Shown here: piece by piece, positions 23,108-31,394 of the stretch | Layout: each line of letters begins with the position of its first letter | How positions within the stretch are numbered: position 1 is the first letter of the stretch | From: an uncultured Sphingomonadaceae bacterium | GTDB lineage: Bacteria > Pseudomonadota > Alphaproteobacteria > Sphingomonadales > Sphingomonadaceae | Reading direction: 5' to 3' | DNA length: 64,000 bases | NCBI GenBank assembly: GCA_937996655.1 | Contig: CALKUK010000012.1 | Coordinates: 248,001-312,000, forward strand | Program-made: the position numbers and the translations under genes | Notes under the pieces: model-generated | What the model was told of the DNA's origin: nothing | The model's database searches: none | What the model saw: the letters and a program-made list of their open reading frames with translations, nothing else

Positions 23108-26069
23108 AGGCGCTTAGGCCGGAAATCTCGCGGCCTTGGGCAAGTTTGTGCAGCAGCGGTGACAGGTCCTCCATCAGCGCCAATTCTTTCTGGGTCCGCG
23201 CTTTCCAGCCGAGGCCAAGCGGGGCCATCAGATCGTTCAGCCGCTCGCCATCAAAAATCCGGCGGCGCAGCACTTCGTCGACGAATGATTGGAGTGCGGC
23301 AGGCTCAAGACCATGCGTGTTCGCGATGGCGGTTAGTTCCTGCCCTTTCTTGGTTTCCTTAAAGTTTTCATAGCCTTGCCGGATAGCCTTTTCATCGAGC
23401 GCCTTGTTGGCCTCAAGCCCCCGGATATATTCGGCAATGTCGTCGCGCTCATCGATGAACTTGGCGTCGGCTTGGATGAGGCCAATCAGTTCCTCGCGGC
23501 TCATCTTGAGCCTGCTGGGTCCTTGCTGGGTTGAGCGGGCGATCAATTCCATGATGTAGTCATAGTCGATCACCGACGAGGCGAAGAGCACGAACTCGAA
23601 ATCAAGCTGCTGCACCGCAGGATCGGCATTATCGCCCTGCCGCGCCTGCTGTTCGCGCAGCCTCTGTGCGGTTTCGAGATAGGCACTGCGGAACCCTTGC
23701 AGCGTGTCAGGCGGCACGGTGGCGCTGATTTGTTCGCGCTGATCCTCGTTCAGGTCGGTATACTGGTCGAGTTGGGTCTTGAGCCGCTGCACATCCTTGA
23801 ACAGCGTCACAAACTGACTGCGCGCCGCATCGCCTTTGAGATTGGGCACATCTTCGGGCGCGGCGGAAAGCCCCTGCGAGGCCATGAACTCGCCCAACTT
23901 TTTGACCGCGCCTTGCAGATTATTGATGACGGTGGGTGCAGGATCGACCAGCCAGATTTCCTTGGGCTTATCGACCTTCTCACCGGAAAAGAGCGCAATC
24001 GCCTCTTCGACATTGGCCTGCTGCTGCCGGAAATCGAGGATATTGCCATAGGGCTTGGTATCGTTGAGCACGCGATTGGTGCGCGAGAAAGCCTGAATAA
24101 GCCCGTGATACCTCAGATTCTTGTCCACATAGAGCGTGTTCAGGAACTTAGAATCGAACCCGGTCAGGAGCATATCGACCACGATCACGATGTCGATTTT
24201 TTGCGCGTGCGGCAGGTCGGCATTGGGCCATTGCTGGTCCTTAATCCGCTTTTGCACGTCCTGATAATAGAGGTCGAACTCGCCGATCCGATGGTTCGTA
24301 CCATATTGCGCATTGTAAGCCTCAATGATCGCGATCAGCGCCTTTTTCTTCTTGTCCGGGTCTTTCTTGTTGTCTTCCTGCTCCTGCGGCAGATCCTCCT
24401 GAATCTGCTGCACATCCTTGTTGCCCTCGGCAGGCGGAGAAAAGACGCAAGCGATGTTGAGAGGACGGAAGTCGGGGTCGTCTGCCTGCCGTTTGGCCTG
24501 CATCTCCTTGAATTTGTCGAAATACTCGATGGCATCGTCAATCGAGCTGGTCGCCAAGATCGCGTTGAACTTGCGGTCAGCCGTAGCCGCGTCGTGCTTA
24601 GCAAGGATGGTCTCGACGACCTTTTCCTTTTTCAACCCCTCACCGGGCTTGGGCTGGTGCTTCCCTTCCGGCTTGTAGTAGTCGATGTGGAAGCGAAGAA
24701 CGTTTCGATCCTCAATCGCGTGAGTGATCGTATATTCGTGCAGGCTCCGCTCGAACAGCGTTTCCGTGGTGCGGAGGCTCGCCTCTTCGCCCTCGACCTG
24801 CTGGTGCCTGGCATTCCTCTCGAAAATCGGCGTCCCGGTGAAGCCGAAAAGCTGCGCCTGCGGGAAGAACTCCTTGATCGCCTTGTGGTTCTCGCCGAAC
24901 TGCGAGCGATGGCATTCATCGAAGATAAAGGCCATCCGCTTGTTGCGGAGCGGTTCGAGCCGTGCCTTGTAGTTCTTCTTGTGGGCGCCATCGAGCGCTA
25001 GCCCCAGCTTCTGGATGGTGGTGACAATCACCTTGTCGGCATAATCGTCGGACAGCAGGCGGCGGACCAGCGTTTCGGTGTTGGTGTTCTCCTCGACGCA
25101 GCCTTCCTGAAAGCGGTTGAACTCCTCGCGGGTCTGCCGGTCTAGGTCCTTGCGGTCTACCACGAACAGGCATTTTTCAATGTCCGGGTTATCCTTGAGG
25201 AGCGTTGACGCTTTGAAGGAAGTCAGCGTCTTGCCGCTGCCCGTGGTGTGCCAGACATAGCCGTTGCCGACATTCTGCTGGATGCAATCGACCAGCGCCT
25301 TGACCGCATAAATCTGGTAAGGCCGCATCACCATCAGCTTTTGCTCACTGGCGACGCGGACCATGTAGCGACTGATCATCTGGCCGAGTGTGCACTTCGC
25401 CAGAAACTTCTCGGCAAAGGCGTCGAGATTGACGATCTTTCGATTGTCTTCCGCCGCATACTGATAGATCGGCAGAAAGCGTTCGTCGGCATTGAAGCTG
25501 AAATGCTTGGTGTTGTTGTTGGCGAAATACCACGTGTCACTGTAATTGCTGACGACGAAGAGCTGAATGAACGACAGCAGCGTGCGACCATACCCGTTGC
25601 CGGGCTCGTTCTTGTATTCGACGATCTGCTGCATCGCCCGTCGCGGGCTGACTTGCAGGGTCTTGAGTTCAAGCTGAACAACCGGAACGCCGTTGATGAG
25701 CAGGATTACGTCATATCGGTGGTGGCTGTTGTCCGTGTTGATGCGAAGCTGGTTGATGACTTCGAAGCTATTCTTGCACCAGTCCTTGATGTTTACCAAC
25801 GTGAAGTTGAGCGGCGTGCCGTCATCGCGCAGGAAGCTACTATGCTCGCGTAGCGTTTGGGCTGCAGCGAACACATCAGGCGTCACAATCTGCTCCAGCA
25901 GGCGCTGGAATTCCGTATCGGAAAGGCTGACCCGATTTAAAGCCTGAAATTTTTCTCGAAAATTTTTCTCAAGAGAAGCTCGATCTCGGATGTCGGCGCG
26001 ATATACGTACTTGAGTTCTTTAAGCTTTGCTATCAACGCCTGCTCAATCTGCCCCTCATTCATCGACAT
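23097..26069 (-). CDS. hsdR: Type I restriction-modification system, endonuclease/translocase subunit
   Basis: A 990-residue HsdR. The N-terminal PD-(D/E)xK nuclease has Asp in HHRYDVILLING and ELK in VVQLELKT. Two RecA-like motor domains follow, with Walker A WHTTGSGKT and DECH in FIFDECHRSQFG, and later SAT-like and Arg-finger regions (DMLLTGFDSKFLNTLYVDK; LIQAFSRTNRV). The C-terminal helical domain binds HsdM. First gene of the R-S-PrrC-M operon. Full length with no frameshift, so restriction is probably active. Confidence 0.95.
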   Translation of the reverse strand: MSMNEGQIEQALIAKLKELKYVYRADIRDRASLEKNFREKFQALNRVSLSDTEFQRLLEQIVTPDVFAAAQTLREHSSFLRDDGTPLNFTLVNIKDWCKNSFEVINQLRINTDNSHHRYDVILLINGVPVVQLELKTLQVSPRRAMQQIVEYKNEPGNGYGRTLLSFIQLFVVSNYSDTWYFANNNTKHFSFNADERFLPIYQYAAEDNRKIVNLDAFAEKFLAKCTLGQMISRYMVRVASEQKLMVMRPYQIYAVKALVDCIQQNVGNGYVWHTTGSGKTLTSFKASTLLKDNPDIEKCLFVVDRKDLDRQTREEFNRFQEGCVEENTNTETLVRRLLSDDYADKVIVTTIQKLGLALDGAHKKNYKARLEPLRNKRMAFIFDECHRSQFGENHKAIKEFFPQAQLFGFTGTPIFERNARHQQVEGEEASLRTTETLFERSLHEYTITHAIEDRNVLRFHIDYYKPEGKHQPKPGEGLKKEKVVETILAKHDAATADRKFNAILATSSIDDAIEYFDKFKEMQAKRQADDPDFRPLNIACVFSPPAEGNKDVQQIQEDLPQEQEDNKKDPDKKKKALIAIIEAYNAQYGTNHRIGEFDLYYQDVQKRIKDQQWPNADLPHAQKIDIVIVVDMLLTGFDSKFLNTLYVDKNLRYHGLIQAFSRTNRVLNDTKPYGNILDFRQQQANVEEAIALFSGEKVDKPKEIWLVDPAPTVINNLQGAVKKLGEFMASQGLSAAPEDVPNLKGDAARSQFVTLFKDVQRLKTQLDQYTDLNEDQREQISATVPPDTLQGFRSAYLETAQRLREQQARQGDNADPAVQQLDFEFVLFASSVIDYDYIMELIARSTQQGPSRLKMSREELIGLIQADAKFIDERDDIAEYIRGLEANKALDEKAIRQGYENFKETKKGQELTAIANTHGLEPAALQSFVDEVLRRRIFDGERLNDLMAPLGLGWKARTQKELALMEDLSPLLHKLAQGREISGLSAYEP

Positions 26070-26454
26070 ACTTCAGATTTCCGTGACCAAGCTGCTTGCC
26101 TTTTTGGCGAGACTGCGAACCAATAGGCCGCCTCATTTCCCTAAGCTGAGCGCTCGATTTATTCAAACCATCTTGCAAAATTCAACCCCCGGCCGGGACT
26201 TGTGATAGTTCGATATTCGCGGCAGAAGAAGTCCGCCGTTCGTGAAAGCCGCACGGCGGGGCGTGGAAACCCCTTTCAGAGGCTCGGTCCCCATTTTGGA
26301 GGCCGGGTGGCATGCGCGCATGTCCAGCCCGAGAGGGTAAAGGCGCATGCGCCTGCTCTCTGAACAGGTTTCCAACATCCGGCTTAGGCCGCGCCCCGAG
26401 AGGAACATAGGGGTAGCAGGTTGTGACGGTAAGCTCCCCGCACACGGGGGGTGT
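26070..26454. other. 385-base non-coding region between hsdR and the membrane protein
   Basis: The divergent promoter region. It contains several palindromes, including GGCATGCGCGCATG (26309-26322), GGCGCATGCGCC (about 26341-26352) and paired GGCCG/CGGCC segments, and can be drawn as a multi-stem structure. No convincing short gene or known riboswitch core is recognised. It presumably holds the hsd operon promoter in its left part. Confidence 0.4.
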
Positions 26455-27555
26455 ATGCGTAAACTATCGATCTTCGTGCTGCTGTGCGTATCGCTGGCGG
26501 GCGCTGCGAAAGCTCAATCTGATGTGCCGGTTGCTTCCTCAGAACCCACGGTCTCTTATTTCATCCCGGGTTTCGGTTACGGAAATTTTGATCCCGGAAC
26601 CACGTACGAACAGGCTGTTCAAAACATCTGCGATGATCCGGAGACGGTAACAAAGTATCCCGCAGTTGCTTGCGGTGCGGCACCTGCCGGAGCTTCGCAG
26701 TCAAATGAAGCTGCTGCGACCGGAGATACTGTTAACGGATCCGCGTCCACCGATCCGGGAGAGGACGGCGACAAGGAAAAGGCTTTGAGCGCTAGTCTTG
26801 GAGGGTCTGTGATCGCTGGTCTCCTAGCATTTGGGGTATATGCCTTAGCAGGCGGCTCAAAGTCCGCCCGCAAAAGCCGTAGATTTGCTGCTATGTGGCT
26901 AGCCGCATGCATATTCATGGGTCTGATGCCCGTCTTCTCCAATTTGCTCTTGTGGGGCCATGTATCTGATTCGGCTGCGGGCAAGTTCTTTGGTGGCTTG
27001 TTTGGCGCACCACTTATGGCCGGGTTGGGCTACCTTTACGGAGCTCACAAAGAGAACCGGGAGCGGGCGGAGAAGAGATCGGGCCTAGCCGAGCCGAACG
27101 CTAAGCGCGCGGCCGCCGCGTCGTCGCATCTTAATGTCAGTCCGGCGGCCAGGCCGATGGAAGAAGCAAGTGGCAGGCGAGCACCTGTTGAAATGGTATC
27201 TCCCCTTAAGAGTGAAGATCCTTTCGTTATTGCAGGAGAGGAGCTTCTATCGGGTAATATGGATGCTGGTGCGTGGGCTCGTGCCTTGGTTGAAGGTGAG
27301 GGCATCGAAGATAAGGTGCGGGCGAGCTATGTGCGGCTGAGGTTGAACCAGCTTTCCCAGCTCGAAAGCTCGTCCGGTGACACTTCGAATGCGGAAGATA
27401 TCAATGCCCAAGCGCTTCGCAACCATGGCTTCCAGATCGAGCGAATTGCCGACCGCTGGGACGTAAGAGACCCGAGAGATGGTCAGCTAATATTTATGCA
27501 GACCAGCGCGTTTGTGGCTTTTGCTCGTCAGCGATTGCGCGAGTTGCAGGCGTAG
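26455..27555 (+). CDS. Exported/membrane protein of unknown function, 366 residues
   Basis: The N-terminus is a Sec signal peptide (RKLSIFVLLCVSLAGAAKAQ). About 90 residues of extracytoplasmic low-complexity sequence follow, then two or three membrane segments (about 118-138, 148-172 and 183-200), then a charged cytoplasmic-type tail. The segment GNMDAGAWARALVEGEGIEDK and following YVRLRLNQL resembles a W-x-x-A-x-x-E-x-x-G repeat found at the ends of many small bacterial inner-membrane proteins. The last 60 residues look like a compact alpha/beta unit. No family is recognised. Its 3' end overlaps the convergent gene by 62 bases. Cargo of the island beside hsdR; function unknown. Confidence 0.75.
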   Translation: MRKLSIFVLLCVSLAGAAKAQSDVPVASSEPTVSYFIPGFGYGNFDPGTTYEQAVQNICDDPETVTKYPAVACGAAPAGASQSNEAAATGDTVNGSASTDPGEDGDKEKALSASLGGSVIAGLLAFGVYALAGGSKSARKSRRFAAMWLAACIFMGLMPVFSNLLLWGHVSDSAAGKFFGGLFGAPLMAGLGYLYGAHKENRERAEKRSGLAEPNAKRAAAASSHLNVSPAARPMEEASGRRAPVEMVSPLKSEDPFVIAGEELLSGNMDAGAWARALVEGEGIEDKVRASYVRLRLNQLSQLESSSGDTSNAEDINAQALRNHGFQIERIADRWDVRDPRDGQLIFMQTSAFVAFARQRLRELQA

Positions 27556-28057
27556 TGCTTTGCAAAGCGGCCACTTCGGGAGGGAAAACAATGCTGATCG
27601 AGAAAGGCGGACGCGCGTCGGCTTCTGCCTCGACGTAAAACCCTTGGAGCTTTGCAGCGGCTTCAACTCCCCGATGCAATTGGCCTGACACGGCGGCAAG
27701 CGCTGAATGCATTTTGTCCGTCACGGCTTCGTCAGCCGCGGCTTCTAAACGGTTAAGCGATCGCGAAAGGCGGTCAAGTAGCCCGGTCAATGTCAGCACT
27801 TCGTCTGCACTCGGGGCCTCACCGAAGGCAATTGCCTTTGCCCTCTCGACTGGTGTTCTGGTTTCACGAGCTGGCTGCATGAGCTTGGCCATCGCCTGAA
27901 GTTTCGGAGCCAAGCAGTTGAGGCGATGTCGCCCAAGTGCGGACTTGCTAACGCAAAACGCGGATGCCGTCTCGACGAGCTTGCCTCCAGCCGTCAGAGC
28001 TGCCTCAATCGCGGCGAGTTTCGGGTGCCGACAGATGCTACAAGATGGTGTGGCCAT
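27494..28057 (-). CDS. Cys/His-motif helix-turn-helix-like protein, 187 residues
   Basis: The N-terminus has CSICRHPKLAAIEAAL, then FCVSKSALGRHRLNCL. The CxxC...H-x-x-x-x-C pattern surrounds a helix-turn-helix-like segment, as in small DNA-binding proteins of phages and islands. The middle is helical (VLTLTGLLDRLSRSLNRLEAA) and the C-terminus is Pro-rich. ATG 28057 is chosen because it begins the recognisable domain; an upstream in-frame start exists at 28174. No clear ribosome site. It could regulate the island, which is inference from fold and position. Confidence 0.6.
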   Translation of the reverse strand: MATPSCSICRHPKLAAIEAALTAGGKLVETASAFCVSKSALGRHRLNCLAPKLQAMAKLMQPARETRTPVERAKAIAFGEAPSADEVLTLTGLLDRLSRSLNRLEAAADEAVTDKMHSALAAVSGQLHRGVEAAAKLQGFYVEAEADARPPFSISIVFPPEVAALQSTTPATRAIADEQKPQTRWSA

Positions 28058-28327
28058 TAATGATACATTATCACATGCAGCCAGTCCTGCCAAGTTCCCA
28101 GCTTTCTCAATTTTAGCTTTTCGATTTGAGGCAGGGTTAAGGAGTCGGGATGCCTGCCGGGGGTGTGGTCCCACCGGCCCCCTATCTAATGTTTGAGAGG
28201 CAGATCGTTGTCACGGACCTTTGGAAGGCGAACTCCAGAGCCGGATTTCGGGCGGAGGAAAAGCGTGCTAGCCGAGCAATGACTCGCATCGACACGGTGT
28301 CAAACGAACACACAACTGTGGGCTTGT

Positions 28328-28339
28328 ATGTGGGCGTAA
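28328..28339 (+). repeat. Distal TGTGGGCG site, candidate integrase arm site
   Basis: ATGTGGGCGTAA matches the repeats at 13745-13823 in 10 of 12 positions, with a weaker ACTGTGGGCT 13 bases earlier. It lies 50 bases before the proposed attR, mirroring the arrangement at the left end. Confidence 0.45.
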
Positions 28340-28388
28340 TTTTTACAGTCGGTTAAAACACGACTAATTACAAAATGTTAGAGTGAAA

Positions 28389-28411
28389 GTTCGATACAAG
28401 CCCTGCCACCA
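28389..28411 (+). other. Candidate attR (decayed tRNA-Tyr 3' end)
   Basis: GTTCGATACAAGCCCTGCCA with a following CCA resembles the tRNA-Tyr 3' end at 13608-13632, including the GTTCGA of the T loop and the terminal CCA. A displaced tRNA end is not under selection and may drift. A chance tRNA-like sequence cannot be excluded. Confidence 0.45.
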
Positions 28412-28454
28412 GAAGCGACATTGTCGCCTGCGTCTGGATTGCCCCAATCCCCAT

Positions 28455-28470
28455 TTTAACAATTGTTAAA
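28455..28470. promoter_or_regulatory. Perfect 16-base palindrome upstream of the CmcJ-like gene
   Basis: TTTAACAATTGTTAAA is an exact palindrome 42 bases before the start codon of the next gene and just outside the proposed island end. It is AT-rich in a GC-rich context. Its position fits an operator for a dimeric regulator; the family is unknown. Confidence 0.45.
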
Positions 28471-28512
28471 TGTGAGCTAAGACTGATCTCAACAATCAGA
28501 GAGGATCGGGCC

Positions 28513-29421
28513 ATGGCGACTGCACATTCTGACGATGTTGAGGATGCGGCCCGCGAGGCACCGGCGCTGATACGCTATCTGGCGGAAGGTGATTTCGTGA
28601 CCCGGCGATATGTGTCGCAGGGCGCCGAAATGAATACCGGCGACTATGTGGATCATGACGCTGTTGTGCGCGACGCCATGCCGATCCGAGACCATTTCAG
28701 CCTTGATACGCACGGCTTTCGCATTGCAAAACATGCGTCGTCAATCGTGGACTTCTATGACAGGGCAAAGGTCGATGCCGTCTACCTTCGAGAGGTTGAG
28801 AATCTTGTCCGCGATCTGTCGGGGGCCAGTTGCGTTGCGGCGCAAGGCTGGATGATCCGAACCTCGGCCGACCTGAGCCAAAGAGCACAGGAAAAGGTGG
28901 AAGGCTATCAACATAATGGTGGCATTCAACCGCCGGCGGGCGAAGCCCATGTTGACTATAATGAAATTACGGGGCGTCGCGCGGCCGAGCGGATTTATGG
29001 GCAGGCCTTTCCTGAAGGCCCCGGTTACAGTCGGTATATCTGCTTTTCGCTATGGCGGACATTTTCGCCCGGGCCTCAGGATTGGCCGTTGGCGGTGTGT
29101 GATGGCCGCACCGTGCGTGACGAAGAAACGGCATCCAATACGCTCGTTGTGGTCGACGCATTTCCCGAAGGGCAGGCGTTGACGGCTCCCATGGAGAATG
29201 AGGACCAGATGATCGCTGCGACGATCTTCCGCTATCGTCCGCGCCATCGCTGGTGGTACTTCTCAAATATGGCCGCGGACGATGTTCTGCTGTTTAAATT
29301 TCAGGATAGCGACCACAGCGTGACTTGGCGTTGCCCGCATACCGCCTTTCACGACACCAGCTTGCCGGAAACCAAGGTACGCGAAAGCATAGAGGTGCGC
29401 TGCATCGCCTTTTTTGAATGA
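28513..29421 (+). CDS. CmcJ/NvfI-type non-haem Fe(II) oxygenase-like protein
   Basis: A 302-residue protein resembling the CmcJ/NvfI/GA4-desaturase-like family. GEAHVDYNEITG supplies a His-x-Asp pair and the C-terminal PHTAFHDTSLPETKVRESIEVRCIAFF supplies the distal His and Arg expected for a 2-oxoglutarate-type fold. In fungi and actinomycetes relatives act in secondary metabolism, and many bacterial members are uncharacterised. AGAGAGG precedes the ATG. No partner genes of a biosynthetic pathway are adjacent. Confidence 0.75.
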   Translation: MATAHSDDVEDAAREAPALIRYLAEGDFVTRRYVSQGAEMNTGDYVDHDAVVRDAMPIRDHFSLDTHGFRIAKHASSIVDFYDRAKVDAVYLREVENLVRDLSGASCVAAQGWMIRTSADLSQRAQEKVEGYQHNGGIQPPAGEAHVDYNEITGRRAAERIYGQAFPEGPGYSRYICFSLWRTFSPGPQDWPLAVCDGRTVRDEETASNTLVVVDAFPEGQALTAPMENEDQMIAATIFRYRPRHRWWYFSNMAADDVLLFKFQDSDHSVTWRCPHTAFHDTSLPETKVRESIEVRCIAFFE

Positions 29422-29500
29422 TTTGATCTGGCATCGTGGCGCCAATTCCATGTGCGGCGCGGAAGTCTGGGGCGCTTGGGTCGCTGCACCTCAAGATTGT

Positions 29501-30826
29501 TCAGTAGCTTACGGTCACATTGAAGCAGTTATAGACGGTCGTTCCGGAAGCTGGGGCGTTGGGGGCGATTTCGAGGAACCTCCCCTTGGCGAGCAGGAGC
29601 CCATCCCATTCAAAGCGGAGCCGCTTCGGGATGAGCCAGTATCGCGCGCGCGCCTCAAACTGGTGTCCGGCAAACCGGCCGGACTGACCGGTCGTGTCAC
29701 GCACACCGGTGGTCGAAAAGGCATCGGTTGCCGCCGCTAGCCAGAGCGGGCGATAGGCGGCAAAGGCATCGAGCCGCTTGGATGGGGTCACTTCGGCCCG
29801 CACGCCAGCGCTGATCGTGTTCGTCCGGGCGACAGCGTTATAGAGACCCGCGGGCGCAAAGTCTGCGCGGCGCATGCCGAACAGGGTGTCGAACCGTCCA
29901 TATTTGGGGCCGCGATCGTCGCCGCTCGCATAGTCGAATTCGAGCGACAGATGGGGCTTCCACGGGTGCTGCCAGCTATAGCCGACCTCGCCATGGGCAA
30001 ACCATGCGCTGACATCCAGTTTTGCCGCTGTGGGCGCAAGGCTCGCGCTGACAGTGCCTGTCTGGCGATAGACCTCTACATCGAAATCCGCTTTGCCAGC
30101 TGCCGGATCGCGGTAGAGGTGCGCCCCGAACGTGTCGAGCGAGCGGTCGCGCGTCGCAAGGTCGGCGCGGTCCCGTTCCCCCAGATGGAAATAGCCTGCT
30201 TCCAAAAGGGTGTGCTGGTCGCTCAGGGTTTTGGAGAGAAGACCACCCCACAGCACGAGATCAAAGCTCTCCCGATCAAGCTGCACTATGTTGTGCACAA
30301 GCGTGGCCCGCGCGTCCGGCAGGCGCACCTGCGGAAGGACGTAAAAAACAGTCGCGGATAGTTTCGCAGGAAGGCTTACATCGGCGCGCAGGCCGGTGGA
30401 GCCACTGGTCGTGTTGCGATAATCATCTGCAGCGACCAGCCGACGCGACCCGATATTGAGCAGGAAGCGGCCCGCCTGAAGGCCAAGCTTTGTGCCTTTG
30501 CCGAATGCGCCGGGAACATCATAAGCGACATACGCCTGAACAGGTTCCAGGGCGTTTACTTCGTTGGTGGAAACGGGCGTCCCGGCATTGCTGGCATAGG
30601 CGCGGCTGTCCCACAGTTCCGCCCCCAGATGCAGGCCGGAACGACGATAGTCGATGGCGAGTGTCGTGCGGATGTTGAGGAGATCATCTGACGCATTGAA
30701 CCCGGCCCGAGGTTGACCCTCGATGACTTCATAGCGGACGCGTGTGTTGCCACTCAGCGTCAGGCCATCCTCGGCATGGGCGGCAACGGACCAAAGGGAC
30801 AGAGCCAGACAGGCAATCTTCTGCAA
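29501..30826 (-). CDS. Alginate-export family outer-membrane porin
   Basis: A 441-residue protein with a signal peptide (QKIACLALSLWSVAAHAE). It consists of alternating amphipathic strands typical of a beta-barrel and ends in an aromatic residue (FNVTVSY). The segments GNTRVRYEVIEGQPRAG and LGAELWDSRAYASN match AlgE/alginate-export-type barrels, which in Proteobacteria are often general or solute-specific porins rather than alginate exporters. No polysaccharide synthesis genes adjoin it. The promoter region of about 350 bases contains a perfect CRP-type site. Confidence 0.82.
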   Translation of the reverse strand: MQKIACLALSLWSVAAHAEDGLTLSGNTRVRYEVIEGQPRAGFNASDDLLNIRTTLAIDYRRSGLHLGAELWDSRAYASNAGTPVSTNEVNALEPVQAYVAYDVPGAFGKGTKLGLQAGRFLLNIGSRRLVAADDYRNTTSGSTGLRADVSLPAKLSATVFYVLPQVRLPDARATLVHNIVQLDRESFDLVLWGGLLSKTLSDQHTLLEAGYFHLGERDRADLATRDRSLDTFGAHLYRDPAAGKADFDVEVYRQTGTVSASLAPTAAKLDVSAWFAHGEVGYSWQHPWKPHLSLEFDYASGDDRGPKYGRFDTLFGMRRADFAPAGLYNAVARTNTISAGVRAEVTPSKRLDAFAAYRPLWLAAATDAFSTTGVRDTTGQSGRFAGHQFEARARYWLIPKRLRFEWDGLLLAKGRFLEIAPNAPASGTTVYNCFNVTVSY

Positions 30827-31177
30827 ACGAACCCCCTCCGCCGCATCCGGGCGGCGCGCGACAAGGCAACGCTTGGGCGCATCCAGCGCTTTTCCGGGAG
30901 GTTGCGCGGACCCCGGCTGGACGTCAGCTATCGCGGGGCATGGCGCTTTGCAAGTCGATCACCGGTTCATCGTATCAATGAGTGTTTTCACGTCCGTGCG
31001 CCTGTCGCCGCCCGTCTGCTCAACATCCACTCTGATAGGGGTAATCGCCGCTTCGTCCTCCCAAAGCCCCGCCAATCTGGCTGCTGTTGTCGCGGGTGGT
31101 GTGATCGCCGTCACACCTCCGGCGCGAAAAAAGTCTCTTAATTATGCATATTTAATAACATAAAAGGCAGGGCGAAT
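30827..31177. other. 351-base intergenic region with regulatory elements
   Basis: No gene is supported here. The right part holds a TGTGA-N6-TCACA palindrome (31100-31115) followed by an AT-rich tract (about 31127-31163) suitable as a promoter for the small gene at 31178. Confidence 0.5.
31100..31115. promoter_or_regulatory. CRP/FNR-family binding site, perfect half-sites
   Basis: TGTGATCGCCGTCACA has both consensus half-sites TGTGA and TCACA with a six-base spacer, extended by GG and CC on either side. It lies about 70 bases before ATG 31178 and about 280 bases before the porin start on the other strand. No CRP-family gene is in the window. Confidence 0.6.
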
Positions 31178-31360
31178 ATGGGGTCCATCTATGATCTCGG
31201 CATGACCGCCGATGATTTCTATCGCAAACTCAATGAGGCGTTGGCCCTTGTGTTTGAGAAGTCCGGCAGCGTGTTTGATGATGAGGCGCGGGCGGCGCTT
31301 TTGGCCTATGACGGTCTCTTGAGGCTGGCGCTGGGCATGCCCGACCACATCAAGCACTGA
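31178..31360 (+). CDS. Small conserved-looking protein of 60 residues, unknown
   Basis: The sequence starts MGSIYDLGMTADDFYRKLNE and is predicted to be all-helical and acidic, with no signal or membrane segment. AAAGGCAGGG precedes the ATG and a CRP-type site plus AT-rich promoter-like DNA lies upstream, which supports a real gene. It ends 34 bases before the convergent cytochrome gene. No family is recognised. Confidence 0.55.
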   Translation: MGSIYDLGMTADDFYRKLNEALALVFEKSGSVFDDEARAALLAYDGLLRLALGMPDHIKH

Positions 31361-31394
31361 TTGAGGGGAAGCGGCTGGTGGCTCTGCGTTGCGC

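Larger units (their letters stand above)
13608..28411. mobile_element. tRNA-Tyr-integrated genomic island with type I R-M/anticodon-nuclease cargo
   Basis: The left end is the tRNA-Tyr 3' end and integrase gene. Next come a small MerR-like/excisionase-type protein and a Prim-Pol/DUF3987 replication protein. The cargo is hsdR-hsdS-prrC-like-hsdM, an unknown membrane protein and a Cys/His-rich protein. A matching decayed tRNA-end sequence and a lone TGTGGGCG site mark the proposed right end. The left boundary is strong; the right boundary is inferred. Confidence 0.75.

Noticed and set aside
23697..25001. 434-codon open frame opposite hsdR
   Set aside because: It is antisense to a clearly conserved HsdR, lacks any family signature and reflects high-GC coding shadow.
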